Positions 16,148 through 25,315 of a DNA stretch of 64,000 nt are shown one piece after another. A program made the position numbers and the translations under genes. The notes beneath the pieces are model-generated. The model had not been told where the DNA came from, did not search any database, and saw only the letters and a list, made by a program, of their open reading frames with translations. Origin of the DNA: Pseudomonas sp. R84. GTDB taxonomy: Bacteria > Pseudomonadota > Gammaproteobacteria > Pseudomonadales > Pseudomonadaceae. Position 1 is the stretch's first letter, and every line of letters begins with the position of its first letter. Location of the stretch: the NCBI RefSeq assembly GCF_009834515.1, contig NZ_CP019426.1:3089501-3153500 (forward strand), in the 5' to 3' direction.

Positions 16148-16840
16148 TCACTCGCCCAAAGCGAAGGCCACCGCCGACTGCGCATGCAGCTCGGTGGTGT
16201 CGAGCAGGGGCAGGGCGCTGTGTTCGGGTTTGAGCAACAGGCCGATTTCCGTGCAGCCGAGGATGATCGCCTGCGCGCCGCGCGCGGTGAGGGATTCGAT
16301 CACCCGCTGATAGATTTCTCGCGACTGATCGCTGATCACACCGACGCAGAGTTCGTCGTAGATGATCCGGTGCACGTCCTTGCGCTCTGTTTCGTCCGGC
16401 ACCAATACGGTCAAACCCTTGGCGACCAAGCGTTGCTTGAGAAAGTCCTGCTCCATCGTGAATGCCGTACCGAGCAATCCCACCGTGCGTGCGTCGATCG
16501 ACAGGGCAGCCTGCGCGGCCGGTTCGGCAATGTGCAGGAACGGAATGCTGATCGCCGCCTGAATCTGTTCGGCAACCTTGTGCATGGTGTTGGTACACAG
16601 CACCACGCATTCGGCGCCGCCGGCTTCGAGCCTGCGCGCGGCGTCCACCAGAATGGCGGCGGCATCGTCCCAGCGCCCGGCGTGCTGGGCCTGTTCGACA
16701 GGGCCGAAGTCGACGCTGTACATCAGCAATTGTGCCGAGCGCAACGGGCCGAGACGATCACGGACTTGCTGATTGATGAGTCGATAGTATTCGGCGCTGG
16801 ATTCCCAGCTCATGCCGCCGATCAGGCCGATGGTGCGCAT
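16148..16840 (-). CDS. aspartate/glutamate racemase family protein
   Basis: A 230-residue cofactor-independent racemase of the Asp/Glu/hydantoin racemase superfamily. It shows the IGLIGGMSWESS N-terminus and the two catalytic Cys residues in CTNTMH (about 83) and GCTEIGLLL (about 195). The two-Cys arrangement indicates true racemase activity on aspartate or a similar amino acid; YgeA-type broad-specificity racemases share these motifs. It is convergent with the GNAT gene and divergent from the unknown gene at 17053. Confidence 0.87.
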   Translation of the reverse strand: MRTIGLIGGMSWESSAEYYRLINQQVRDRLGPLRSAQLLMYSVDFGPVEQAQHAGRWDDAAAILVDAARRLEAGGAECVVLCTNTMHKVAEQIQAAISIPFLHIAEPAAQAALSIDARTVGLLGTAFTMEQDFLKQRLVAKGLTVLVPDETERKDVHRIIYDELCVGVISDQSREIYQRVIESLTARGAQAIILGCTEIGLLLKPEHSALPLLDTTELHAQSAVAFALGE

Positions 16841-17052
16841 TGGATGTCCTCAGGCATATGACAGTGTCGAACGTTCAGGTTTGCGCGGAGTTTCCTTTTG
16901 TTCAGCGTTCGATGCCAGTAACAAGTGACTGTACTGCCGATCTTTCACGCAAGTGTCATGGTGCTTCATCGGGCATGCTGCAGGTTAAACGTACGCAGAG
17001 GCTGGTATCTGCCACTATCGACCTTTGCAGCTCCTTTCCGAGGAACACCGCT

Positions 17053-17544
17053 ATGGACGACGTACAACAACTGGGCGAGATGCTTCGTCATTACGCCGAG
17101 AGTGAAGCGCACAAGAAGCAACTGTTCGAGACGCAATCGGCGGCTTGGGCTACACGGATTACCGCGTTGTTCGGTGATATTCAGCAATGGCTGGAGCCGG
17201 TGCAGACACCGAATCTGCTGGAGGTGAGTCGTGAGGCGTATGTCGCGTTCGGGCCGAGCAACCCGGTGGAGACCTCGACCTTCAAGACCGAGAAACTGAG
17301 TATTGTGATTGCCGGCAAGCCGGTGGAGTTCGTGCCGGATGTGATGGGCAGTGCGGGGCAGATTTCGCTTGCGGTGATGGGGCTGACGGCGGCGCGTTAT
17401 GGCAGCATTTCGTTGGTGGGACTGGCGAATGGTGAGTGGCAGTGGCGCAAGACCAATGGTTTGAAGGATCCGGATACGTTTGCCTTTGATGCCAACTTCC
17501 TCGCCCAGCAGTTGCAGAGCCTGATCCCTCGGGATCGTAGTTAA
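17053..17544 (+). CDS. hypothetical protein
   Basis: A 163-residue soluble protein without signal peptide. The N-terminal third is charged and helical (LGEMLRHYAESEAHKKQLFE); the rest is predicted strands (LSIVIAGKPVEFVPDVMG, YGSISLVGLANGEWQWRK). No family is recognised. ATG 17053 follows GAGGAACACCGCT, a plausible ribosome site, and codon use is normal for the window, so it is likely a real gene. The frame is open upstream to 16840 but without a good start. Confidence 0.65.
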   Translation: MDDVQQLGEMLRHYAESEAHKKQLFETQSAAWATRITALFGDIQQWLEPVQTPNLLEVSREAYVAFGPSNPVETSTFKTEKLSIVIAGKPVEFVPDVMGSAGQISLAVMGLTAARYGSISLVGLANGEWQWRKTNGLKDPDTFAFDANFLAQQLQSLIPRDRS

Positions 17545-17557
17545 GATCAAGAGCTTA

Positions 17558-17718
17558 CCCCCTCACCCCAGCCCTCTCCCCCAAGGGGGCGAGGGGGAAA
17601 GGGGGCCGATCTTCATCGTTTTTGAGATTGCATTCACCTTAGATATTTCAGGTCGATGTAGTTCGCATAAACCACTCGGTCAGTTCCCTCTCCCTCTGGG
17701 AGAGGGCTAGGGTGAGGG
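17558..17718. repeat. intergenic repeat family C copy 1 (CCCTCACCC / GGGTGAGGG ends)
   Basis: A 160-base element with pyrimidine-rich start (CCCCTCACCCCAGCCCTCTC) and its approximate inverse at the end (GGGAGAGGGCTAGGGTGAGGG). Like copies lie at 23115 and 44015. The termini could pair into a long hairpin. Confidence 0.85.
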
Positions 17719-17735
17719 CAGCCCACCTGACACCC

Positions 17736-17957
17736 TCACATATCGAGATTGACCCACCCCGGCTTCGCTACTTCAGGCGCCACCGCTTTCACTGTCTTGC
17801 CAGTGGCCAGCTCAACCCGCCGAGCGACCTCCGGGTCATCGGCAAACGGCACCATGCTCGCTTCATCCAGACTGTCCGCCGTCTCCCGCCGCAAGCAGTA
17901 CTCCACCGCCAGCCACAGAAACACCACGCCCAACACATTGAAAAAAATATCCATCAC
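17736..17957 (-). CDS. small membrane protein paired with orphan CcoN (PA4134-like)
   Basis: A 73-residue protein with one N-terminal transmembrane helix (MDIFFNVLGVVFLWLAVEY) and a soluble tail rich in Ala/Val/Glu. It lies 15 bases after the cbb3 subunit gene, in the position CcoQ-like small subunits often take; its topology fits an accessory subunit, but it lacks obvious CcoQ sequence motifs. In P. aeruginosa PA4134 holds the same position beside ccoN4. Confidence 0.7.
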   Translation of the reverse strand: MMDIFFNVLGVVFLWLAVEYCLRRETADSLDEASMVPFADDPEVARRVELATGKTVKAVAPEVAKPGWVNLDM

Positions 17958-17972
17958 ATTCGGCTCCCTGCC

Positions 17973-19400
17973 TCAGGCGATCTGCGCTTCGCGGTGCGCC
18001 AGTGCAACGTCCGCCACCCGCACCGTGCGCCACACGTTGTAAGCCATCAGCAACATACCCGTGAGGAAAAACACCCCGCCAGCAAAGCGCACGATGAACC
18101 CCGGGTGACTGGCCTGCAGCGCTTCGACAAACGAATAGGTCAGCGTGCCGTCCTCGTTGATCGCCCGCCACATCAGGCCCTGGGTGATGCCGTTGACCCA
18201 CATCGAGGCGATGTACAACACCGTGCCGATGGTCGCCAGCCAGAAGTGCAGGTTGATCAGCGGCGTGCTGTACATCTGCTCGCGGCCAAACACTTTGGGC
18301 ACCATGTGATAAGTCGCACCGAAGGTGATCATCGCCACCCAGCCCAAGGCGCCGGCGTGGACGTGGCCGATGGTCCAGTCGGTGTAGTGGGAGAGGGCAT
18401 TGACCGTTTTGATCGCCATCATCGGTCCTTCAAACGTCGACATACCGTAGAACGCCAGCGACAGCACCAGAAAGCGCAAAATCGGGTCGGTGCGCAACTT
18501 ATGCCAGGCCCCGGACAAGGTCATCATGCCGTTGATCATCCCGCCCCAGCTCGGCGCGAGCAGGATCAGTGACATGGCCATGCCCAGTGACTGCGCCCAG
18601 TCCGGCAGCGCGGTGTAGTGCAAATGGTGCGGGCCGGCCCAGATGTACAGGGTGATCAGCGCCCAGAAATGCACGATCGACAAACGATACGAATACACCG
18701 GCCGATTGACCTGTTTCGGCACGAAGTAATACATCATCCCGAGGAACCCGGTGGTGAGGAAAAAGCCCACCGCGTTGTGCCCATACCACCACTGCACCAT
18801 GGCATCGGTAGCCCCGGAATACACCGGATAGGACTTGAACCAGTCCACCGGAATCGACAGGTGATTGACCACATGCAACATGGCGATCACCAGAATGAAC
18901 GCGCCGAAAAACCAGTTGCCGACGTAGATATGCTTGGTCTTGCGCTGCACCACGGTGGTGAAAAACACGATGGCGTAGGCGACCCAGACCACGGCCATCC
19001 ACACCGCGCCGGAGAATTCGATTTCGGCGTATTCCTTGGTGGTGGTGTAGCCCAGCGGCAGGGTGATCAGCATGATCACGATCACCGATTGCCAGCCCCA
19101 GAAGGTGAACGCCGCGAGTTTGTCTGAATACAGCCGCACCTGGCAGGTACGCTGCACGGCGTAGTAACTGGCGGCGAATTGCGCGCTGCCGGCGAAACCG
19201 AAAATCACCAGGCTGGTGTGCAGCGGGCGCAAGCGGCCGAAAGTGGTCCACGGCAGGTCCAGATTCATCTCCGGCCACACCAGTTGCGAGGCGATAAAAA
19301 CCCCCATCGCCATGCCCACCACACCCCAGAAAATTGTGGCGATGACGAATTGGCGGACGACCTTGTAGTTATAAGCCTGTCCGATTGTTGCTGTACTCAT
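17973..19400 (-). CDS. ccoN: orphan cbb3-type cytochrome c oxidase catalytic subunit (CcoN4-like)
   Basis: A 475-residue haem-copper oxidase subunit I with about twelve transmembrane helices. Conserved His ligands are seen in [26 protein letters not shown] (the CuB/His-Tyr region), AGPHHLHYT and [12 protein letters not shown]. No CcoO, CcoP or CcoQ gene adjoins, so it must assemble with subunits made elsewhere, as shown for P. aeruginosa CcoN4 (PA4133), whose isoform gives cyanide tolerance. The start was moved to [13 protein letters not shown] at 19400; the longer frame to 19460 lacks a ribosome site. No ANR box was seen upstream. Confidence 0.93.
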   Translation of the reverse strand: MSTATIGQAYNYKVVRQFVIATIFWGVVGMAMGVFIASQLVWPEMNLDLPWTTFGRLRPLHTSLVIFGFAGSAQFAASYYAVQRTCQVRLYSDKLAAFTFWGWQSVIVIMLITLPLGYTTTKEYAEIEFSGAVWMAVVWVAYAIVFFTTVVQRKTKHIYVGNWFFGAFILVIAMLHVVNHLSIPVDWFKSYPVYSGATDAMVQWWYGHNAVGFFLTTGFLGMMYYFVPKQVNRPVYSYRLSIVHFWALITLYIWAGPHHLHYTALPDWAQSLGMAMSLILLAPSWGGMINGMMTLSGAWHKLRTDPILRFLVLSLAFYGMSTFEGPMMAIKTVNALSHYTDWTIGHVHAGALGWVAMITFGATYHMVPKVFGREQMYSTPLINLHFWLATIGTVLYIASMWVNGITQGLMWRAINEDGTLTYSFVEALQASHPGFIVRFAGGVFFLTGMLLMAYNVWRTVRVADVALAHREAQIA

Positions 19401-19626
19401 GGTCAGTTCATCCACGGTTGCAAAGTCTTGCCAGGCCACCCGGTCTGGCATGAGCTGCACTGTAGAAACCCCACCAGAAACAAAACAGGCTCAGGAATCT
19501 TTGATTTGTGCGGATCAGATTGAATGGCTGACTGCGGCGTTCTGCCGCGCTCTGATATGGTTTTTATCGCCTCAGGTGAATCTGTAACGTGCTGCGCTGC
19601 TTCGTCATAGTGCTCTGAAGAAAACT

Positions 19627-19714
19627 GTAGGAGTGAGCCTGCTCGCGATAGCGGTGTGTCAGTCAACATCTCAGTTGCCTGACACACCGCTATCGCGAGC
19701 AGGCTCACTCCTAC
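19627..19714. repeat. REP doublet, family A type 1, copy 4
   Basis: Near-perfect inverted repeat whose arms extend through GCGGTGTGTCAG on both sides. It lies in the 349-base divergent gap 19401-19749 between ccoN and the reductase gene; apart from it no operator or structured element was recognised there. Confidence 0.95.
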
Positions 19715-19749
19715 AGGAATTGTGTGCGTCCTGATGAGGTGGCAGTGGC

Positions 19750-21423
19750 ATGTATCAATACGATGATTACGACCGGGCGCTGGTGTTCGAGCGCGTTGCG
19801 CAGTTTCGCGATCAGGTCGAGCGCTTCATGGCCGGGGAACTGAGCGAAGAGGAGTTTTTGCCGCTGCGCTTGCAAAACGGCCTGTACATGCAAAAGCACG
19901 CCTACATGCTGCGCGTGGCGATTCCCTACGGCACGTTGAACGCCAAGCAGATGCGCACGCTGGCGAGCATCGCCAGCGACTATGATCGCGGTTACGGCCA
20001 CTTCACCACGCGGCAGAACATGCAGTTCAACTGGATCGAACTGGCCGAGGTGCCGGACATCCTCGAACGCCTGGCGCAGGTCAACATGCATGCGATCCAG
20101 ACCTCCGGCAACTGCGTGCGCAACATCACCACCGAGGCCTTCGCCGGGGTCGCGGCGGACGAGTTGATCGACCCGCGCCCGTTGGCCGAAATCCTGCGGC
20201 AGTGGTCGACGATCAACCCGGAATTCCTCTTCCTACCGCGCAAATTCAAGATCGCCATCTGCTCGGCGAAGCAGGATCGCGCGGCGATCATGATGCATGA
20301 CATCGGCCTGTATCTTTACCCCGGGCGCGACGGGCAGATGTTGCTGCGAGTGATCGTCGGCGGTGGTCTGGGGCGCACGCCGATTCTCGGTTTGCAGATT
20401 CGTGAAGGTTTGCCGTGGCAGCATTTGCTGTCCTACGTCGAAGCGGTTTTGCGCGTGTACAACCGGCACGGCCGGCGCGACAACAAGTACAAGGCGCGCA
20501 TCAAGATTCTGGTCAAGGCACTCGGCATCGAAGCGTTTGCCAAGGAAGTCGAAGAGGAATGGCAGCACCTCAAGGACGGCCCGGCGCAACTGACCGAGGC
20601 CGAATATCAACGGGTCGCCAGTGCCTTCGTGCCGCCGGTTTATCACACCCTGGCCGACACCGATCTGGACTTCGGCACGCGCCTGGCGGAAAGCCCGGCG
20701 TTCGCCCGTTGGGTCGCGCGCAATGTGCAACCGCACAAGGTGCCGGGTTACACCAGCGTGGTGCTGTCGACCAAACCGGGCATGGCTTCGCCGCCGGGAG
20801 ATGTGACCGCTGTGCAGATGCTGGCGGTGGCCGACTGGTCGCAGCGTTTCGGGTTTGGCGAAATTCGTATCGCCCATGAGCAGAACATCGTCTTGCCCGA
20901 TGTGCCGAAAACCGACCTCTACGCGCTGTGGCAACTGGCGTGCAAACATGATCTGGGCAGCGCCAACGTCGGCCTGCTCACCGACATCATTGCCTGCCCG
21001 GGTGGCGATTTCTGCGCACTGGCCAACGCCAAATCGATTCCGATCGCCCAGGCGATTCAGGCGCGCTTCGACAACCTCGATTACCTGCATGATCTGGGCG
21101 ATATCAGCCTGAACATCTCCGGTTGCATGAACGCTTGCGGCCATCATCACATCGGCAATATCGGCATCCTCGGCGTCGATAAGAATGGCAGCGAGTGGTA
21201 TCAGATCACCCTCGGTGGCGCCCAAGGTAAAAACAGCGCATTGGGCAAAGTCATCGGCCCGTCGTTCAGCGCCGCCGAAGTGCCGCAGGTGATCGAGCGG
21301 ATCATTGGCACCTTCGTGCGCTATCGCGAGCACGAAGAATTGTTTGTCGATACCGTGGCACGGATTGGCCTGGAGCCGTTCAAGGAACGGGTCTATCCGA
21401 AAACGCTGGAGGCCACGGCATGA
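19750..21423 (+). CDS. siroheme nitrite/sulfite reductase (PA4130-like)
   Basis: A 557-residue ferredoxin-type nitrite/sulfite reductase with the duplicated ferrodoxin-like and siroheme domains. The first half has RGYGHFTTRQNMQFNWIEL, typical of the siroheme pocket; the second half has the Cys set CPGGDFC (near 415-421) and CMNAC (near 459-463) that binds the 4Fe-4S cluster and siroheme. It carries out a six-electron reduction in the cytoplasm. Coupling by ATGA overlap to a DUF934 gene is the usual CysI-type arrangement for sulfite reduction. The P. aeruginosa counterpart lies in a cyanide-induced cluster with ccoN4. Whether nitrite or sulfite is the real substrate cannot be told. Confidence 0.9.
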   Translation: MYQYDDYDRALVFERVAQFRDQVERFMAGELSEEEFLPLRLQNGLYMQKHAYMLRVAIPYGTLNAKQMRTLASIASDYDRGYGHFTTRQNMQFNWIELAEVPDILERLAQVNMHAIQTSGNCVRNITTEAFAGVAADELIDPRPLAEILRQWSTINPEFLFLPRKFKIAICSAKQDRAAIMMHDIGLYLYPGRDGQMLLRVIVGGGLGRTPILGLQIREGLPWQHLLSYVEAVLRVYNRHGRRDNKYKARIKILVKALGIEAFAKEVEEEWQHLKDGPAQLTEAEYQRVASAFVPPVYHTLADTDLDFGTRLAESPAFARWVARNVQPHKVPGYTSVVLSTKPGMASPPGDVTAVQMLAVADWSQRFGFGEIRIAHEQNIVLPDVPKTDLYALWQLACKHDLGSANVGLLTDIIACPGGDFCALANAKSIPIAQAIQARFDNLDYLHDLGDISLNISGCMNACGHHHIGNIGILGVDKNGSEWYQITLGGAQGKNSALGKVIGPSFSAAEVPQVIERIIGTFVRYREHEELFVDTVARIGLEPFKERVYPKTLEATA

Positions 21424-21899
21424 ACAATCTGTTGCGGCTGGAGCAGGGTGTGGCGCGGATTGCGAAGGACGATCCGTGGACGCTGGTGCGTGAACCATCG
21501 ACGCCAAGGCCTGCAGGTTTGCTGATCTTGCCGCTGATGCACTGGCTGCAATCGCCGTCGACCCACGCCGTGTGGCTCGGCCCGGACGATGAGGTCGAGA
21601 GCCTGGTGCCGTGGCTGGGTTCGTTGCCGCTGATTGCCTTGGATTTTCCAAGTTTTCGCGACGGTCGAGCCTACAGTCAGGCGTATCTGCTGCGCAGTCG
21701 GTTCGGCTGGGCAGGGGAGTTGCGCGCGATTGGCGATGTGTTGCGCGATCAGCTCAGCCATATGCGCCAGTGCGGGTTCGACAGTTTCGCGGTGCGCGAG
21801 GACAAGTCTGCCGAGGATGCGCTGAAGGGGTTGGCCGGCATGAGCGTGTTGTATGGGCGTTCGGTGATCGAGCCGCGTCCGCTTTTTCGTCGGCGTTGA
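21420..21899 (+). CDS. DUF934 protein, partner of the siroheme reductase
   Basis: A 159-residue soluble protein of the DUF934 family, seen in the block LIALDFPSFRDGRAYSQAYL, then LRSRFGWAGELRAIGDVLRD and QLSHMRQCGFDSFAVREDK. DUF934 proteins are nearly always next to CysI-like reductases and are thought to help electron delivery or assembly; the mechanism is unknown. The start overlaps the reductase stop by four bases. PA4129 is the P. aeruginosa equivalent. Confidence 0.88.
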   Translation: MNNLLRLEQGVARIAKDDPWTLVREPSTPRPAGLLILPLMHWLQSPSTHAVWLGPDDEVESLVPWLGSLPLIALDFPSFRDGRAYSQAYLLRSRFGWAGELRAIGDVLRDQLSHMRQCGFDSFAVREDKSAEDALKGLAGMSVLYGRSVIEPRPLFRRR

Positions 21900-21904
21900 C
21901 GGTT

Positions 21905-21976
21905 AAAAAAGATCGCAGCCTGCGGCAGCTCCTACAGTGGATTGCGTGTAGGAGCTGCCGCAGGCTGCGATCTTTT
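21905..21976. repeat. REP-type inverted repeat, family B copy 2
   Basis: Arms AAAGATCGCAGCCTGCGGCA and the complement, in outward order compared with copy 1, six bases after the DUF934 stop. It may act as a transcription stop or mRNA stabiliser. Confidence 0.9.
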
Positions 21977-22119
21977 GATCTTCGATGTACACCGGGGAAA
22001 CCCCTAGAAACCTCATGAATCGGGCATTTTCCCTTGGGTCGATGGTGGCCTTTTGGTAGAGTCGCCGTCGCCAGCGGGTTTTCGGCTGGACGATGGAACC
22101 GAAGAAGGGAGTCTGATCA

Positions 22120-23094
22120 GTGAGTCCGGGCAAAAAAATCCTCGGCCTCACAGCGTTGCTGTTAATGGTGACGCTGTGGGCCAGTTACTTTTACGTATTC
22201 AAGGAAAACCGCAGCGGCCAGCTCGGCGGTGTCGGCGAAAGCACCGCGTGGTGCGGCACGCCGCCGTCCACGGAAGCGGCGTTGCTGGGCAAGGATCAAC
22301 TGACCTTGCGCGTCACCAATAACCTGCGCGGCGAGTTCATGCTCAGTGGTTCGCTGGTGGTCTCGGAACGTACCTTCAACCGCTATGACCTCGCTCGCAA
22401 TGAACTGCGTTTGCGTCTGGAGCCGTTGCAGTGGTCCTACGGCGTCACGCCGATCTTCCTTGAGCAGGTTAAGGTGCAGCCGCTGAGCCGCAACCTTTCC
22501 GCGACCAACAAAAGCGCCTACGCCGAACTCGAACCGCGCCCGATCGGTGTGCAGGGTCAGGTCACCGAATTCCCCTTCGACACCTATCGCTACGGCTACA
22601 AACCGGTGCTCTATTACCTCAAGGGCAGTGAGCGCATTGATCTGCGCTTCAAGAACATCACCACACTGATGGAGATGTCCAACACCTTCACACCGATCCA
22701 GAAGTACAACCGCGTCGACTACATCAACGAGAACAACTCGATGATCCGCGACGACGATTACAAGGCTTACGGGCCGCACGAATGTGCCTTCAGCGTGGAG
22801 CGTAAAGGTTCATTCAAGGTAGTCGTGTTGTTGCTGCTGTTGGTGCTGTGTCTGCCGTTGCTGCTGGTGTTTTACCGTAATGAACCGGGGATCGACTTCC
22901 TTGCCACGCTGTTGGGCGCCGCGATCGTGCGGGTGCTGCTGATCGGGCCGGTCCAGGATTTCCAGCTGTACAACATCGACTTCCTGTTGGGTGCGGCGAT
23001 TTTGCTGGTGGGCACGGTGTCGTTGATCAAGGCGATGCACATCAACAGCCGGCGGGAGATGGCGTTGCGCAGTGGTGAGACTTCGTCCTGGTAA
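22120..23094 (+). CDS. membrane protein of unknown function
   Basis: A 324-residue protein with an N-terminal transmembrane helix (residues about 6-27), a large periplasmic region (about 30-230) and three C-terminal helices (about 233-252, 260-277, 285-305). The periplasmic part is rich in strands. The topology recalls DUF4436-type proteins but I cannot confirm that family. The start is GTG 22120, with GAAGAAGGGAG about nine bases upstream. A single-gene unit flanked by repeats. Confidence 0.65.
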   Translation: MSPGKKILGLTALLLMVTLWASYFYVFKENRSGQLGGVGESTAWCGTPPSTEAALLGKDQLTLRVTNNLRGEFMLSGSLVVSERTFNRYDLARNELRLRLEPLQWSYGVTPIFLEQVKVQPLSRNLSATNKSAYAELEPRPIGVQGQVTEFPFDTYRYGYKPVLYYLKGSERIDLRFKNITTLMEMSNTFTPIQKYNRVDYINENNSMIRDDDYKAYGPHECAFSVERKGSFKVVVLLLLLVLCLPLLLVFYRNEPGIDFLATLLGAAIVRVLLIGPVQDFQLYNIDFLLGAAILLVGTVSLIKAMHINSRREMALRSGETSSW

Positions 23095-23114
23095 CGGGGT
23101 GAACCCCAGAAAAG

Positions 23115-23291
23115 CCCCTCACCCTAACCCTCTCCCAGAGGGAGAGGGGACTGACCGAGTTGTCTGGGGTCCTGCACCGACGTGGAAGACCGAGTCGATT
23201 ATGGATTCAAAGCCAATCGGTCACGTCGGTGCATCTCTCGAATATCCCCCGGTCGGTCCCCTCTACCTCTGGGAGAGGGCTAGGGTGAGGG
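23115..23291. repeat. intergenic repeat family C copy 2
   Basis: Starts CCCCTCACCCTAACCCTCTC and ends with the near-inverse GGGAGAGGGCTAGGGTGAGGG. The centre contains CCGACGTGGAAGACCGAGTC and an inverted partial copy (CACGTCGGTGC). It fills most of the first part of the 499-base gap 23095-23593. Confidence 0.85.
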
Positions 23292-23309
23292 AAGACAATT
23301 TCCAGCCAA

Positions 23310-23462
23310 TCACTTAAGCGCCGGATCCCCCATATTCATCTTCTTCCACCCCTGCAACAGCATCTGCGGGCGTCCTGGCTCAGATTGCTCCAATGCAGCG
23401 GATTCTTGAAGCTCACCAATGGCCAAGTGCTCGAGGCAGCGTTGCCGGATGCGCGACGTCTT
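23310..23462 (-). pseudogene. possible C-terminal gene remnant
   Basis: An open stretch of about 50 codons on the minus strand ends in MLLQGWKKMNMGDPALK and a stop; it has a stop just upstream and no convincing start codon. The composition looks protein-like, suggesting the tail of a gene whose front part has been lost, but no family is recognised. Lies between repeat C copy 2 and the DUF3313 gene. Confidence 0.25.
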
Positions 23463-23593
23463 TCAAATGATGCATGTGATCCGCCGCGCAGCCTTGCGTG
23501 AATATTGTGCTTTGCAATCGCAATTGCTGAGGTTTTAGCTATACCTGTAACTCCCCTAGGCAAAGTTTTCGGCCTTCTGACAGGAGTTACAGC

Positions 23594-24268
23594 ATGAAGC
23601 TAGCAGTGATGATGGGCACACTGTGTTTTGCCACCCTCGCAGTGGTAGGTTGTTCCAGCAAAACCGTCGACCCGAAAGAGTACTCCGGCTTCCTCAAAGA
23701 CTACAGCCAACTCAAGGAGGCCAAATCCCCGTCAGGTGCCGAGGTCATGCGCTGGATCGATCCGAAGGTCGACGTCAGGAAATTCACCAGCGTTTATATC
23801 GAGCCGACCCAGCTCTACCCGAAACCGCAACCGACCGCGAAGATCTCCCAGCAAACCCTCAATGGCATCACTTCCTACTACGATCAAGCGCTCAAGCGTG
23901 AAATCGGCAAAGATCTGCCGTTGGCGACTGGCCCAGGTCCAGGTGTGATTGTGGTGCGTGCGGCGATCACCGCCGTGAGCAGTTCCACCGAAGGCCTGCA
24001 CGCTTACGAGGTGATTCCGATTGCGTTGGTCGCCGCTGCGGTCAGCACGGCCAGCGGTATTCGCGATCAGGAAACCACGTTGGCCACCGAAGCGGTGTTC
24101 CTCGATGGCGCGAATAACAAGGTCGTCGCACAAGTGGTGCGCAAAGGTACCGGCAAGCCACTGGAAAATGATTCGCAGGCAATGAGCGCCAATGACGTCA
24201 AACCCGTCATCGATGGCTGGGCCGCAGACCTGCGTCAGTCGTATCTGAAGCTCAAGGCCGGCAAATAA
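23594..24268 (+). CDS. DUF3313 lipoprotein
   Basis: A 224-residue lipoprotein. The signal ends in a lipobox (AVVGC, Cys about residue 20). The body shows DUF3313 features: LKDYSQLKEAKSPSGAEVMR, MRWIDPKVDVRKFTSVYIEP, TQLYPKPQP and later a Gly/Ala-rich stretch around LVAAAVSTASG. Members sit in the outer membrane of proteobacteria; their function is unknown. CAGGAGTTACAGC precedes the ATG at 23594. Confidence 0.85.
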   Translation: MKLAVMMGTLCFATLAVVGCSSKTVDPKEYSGFLKDYSQLKEAKSPSGAEVMRWIDPKVDVRKFTSVYIEPTQLYPKPQPTAKISQQTLNGITSYYDQALKREIGKDLPLATGPGPGVIVVRAAITAVSSSTEGLHAYEVIPIALVAAAVSTASGIRDQETTLATEAVFLDGANNKVVAQVVRKGTGKPLENDSQAMSANDVKPVIDGWAADLRQSYLKLKAGK

Positions 24269-24276
24269 GTGCATAC

Positions 24277-24305
24277 GGCCGGAGGTCCGCGAGGATTCTC
24301 CGGCC
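24277..24305. terminator. hairpin between convergent genes
   Basis: GGCCGGAG pairs with CTCCGGCC round a 13-base loop, and flanking GTGCA/TGCAC can extend the stem. It sits between the convergent DUF3313 and DUF3829-like genes. No T-run follows on either strand, so it is at best an atypical terminator. Confidence 0.4.
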
Positions 24306-24316
24306 TGTGCACACCC

Positions 24317-25315
24317 TCAAAAGTCAGCGCGCGCCCGGCGGTTGTAGTGACTGAGCAGGGCGTCGTAACCGCGAGTGACGGCGTAGTAGTCGTCGCTCAA
24401 GCGTTGCGGCGAGGCGTGGTTTTGCCAGTCCTTGTGCAGTGTGTTCAGCGCCTCAAGGTACTGTTGCGATGGCTCACGGATGTACTCCCACAGTTCCCTC
24501 GCGTCGTCGTCCTTGGTGCGTAATCCGCGCTCGGGCAAGCGCATGAAAGGCTCGCGGCGATCCCACGCTCGTTGCAGGCTGGCGGTGGTGTCCGCCACGG
24601 TTTGCGGTGTCAGCGTTCGGTGCTTCATCCCGTCTTCCAGTCGCTCCAGTGTCTCCCGGGCCTCAATCATGAAAGCCAGCAGAGACCAGTGGATATCCTT
24701 GCCCACACGTGCTTCGAGGCGTTTCAGTTGTTCGTTGCGCTGGGCGACATCGAGCGCCACAAGGTCTTTTCTCAGAGCCGCCGATGTTTGGAGGTAGTCA
24801 GCGATGGCGCTCAGGTACCGCTCCCGGTAGCCCCCTGACGGATTCGGGAACACCGAAACGAAACTTGCACTTCTATCGAATCGTGAGGGCATCGATACCG
24901 TTGCTACACCCTGCAGTGCTTTCGCATAGGCCCGGGCGCTTTGCGAGAGGCCCGGCTGATAGCCCAGAAGATCGAGCTTCAGGTTCATGTTGGAAAGACA
25001 GACATCCTTCTGGATGTCCTGCACGATGCGCGCATCACTGTCCTCGAAGTCCCGTGGTTCGGGGACCCAATTGGCGGCAGAATAATCCTTGGGCGGTTTC
25101 GGATTTTTGTATTGCTCATAGGCCACCTGCCAATGCACGTCGACACGGTTGACGCAGGTGATGATCGGGCTGAGTGCGTTGGCCTGAGCGGTGACGGGCG
25201 CGTCGCGATTGTCCAGCCACAGATCGAGTTGCAGGAACGGCGTGGTTGCTCCCGACAATCCCATCACCAGCAGCGCGATCAGCAGGCCACTGCCAAACAT
25301 CATTCTCGAACTCAT
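24317..25315 (-). CDS. secreted or membrane-anchored protein, DUF3829-like (tentative)
   Basis: A 332-residue mostly helical protein with an N-terminal signal/anchor (SGLLIALLVMGLSGATT) and no lipobox Cys. The part after residue 40 is built of long helices (YLQTSAALRKDLVALDVAQR, LAFMIEARETLERLEDG) with two Cys (CVNRVD and DVCLSN) that could pair. DUF3829 is the closest family by eye, but confidence is low. Its start overlaps the stop of the J-domain gene by four bases, so the two are coexpressed and presumably work together. Confidence 0.6.
   Translation of the reverse strand: MSSRMMFGSGLLIALLVMGLSGATTPFLQLDLWLDNRDAPVTAQANALSPIITCVNRVDVHWQVAYEQYKNPKPPKDYSAANWVPEPRDFEDSDARIVQDIQKDVCLSNMNLKLDLLGYQPGLSQSARAYAKALQGVATVSMPSRFDRSASFVSVFPNPSGGYRERYLSAIADYLQTSAALRKDLVALDVAQRNEQLKRLEARVGKDIHWSLLAFMIEARETLERLEDGMKHRTLTPQTVADTTASLQRAWDRREPFMRLPERGLRTKDDDARELWEYIREPSQQYLEALNTLHKDWQNHASPQRLSDDYYAVTRGYDALLSHYNRRARADF

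Noticed and set aside
19401..19749. Possible ANR box (TTGATTTGTGCGGATCAG) upstream of ccoN
   Set aside because: The two half sites are eight bases apart instead of the four required by TTGAT-N4-ATCAA, and the right half is imperfect.
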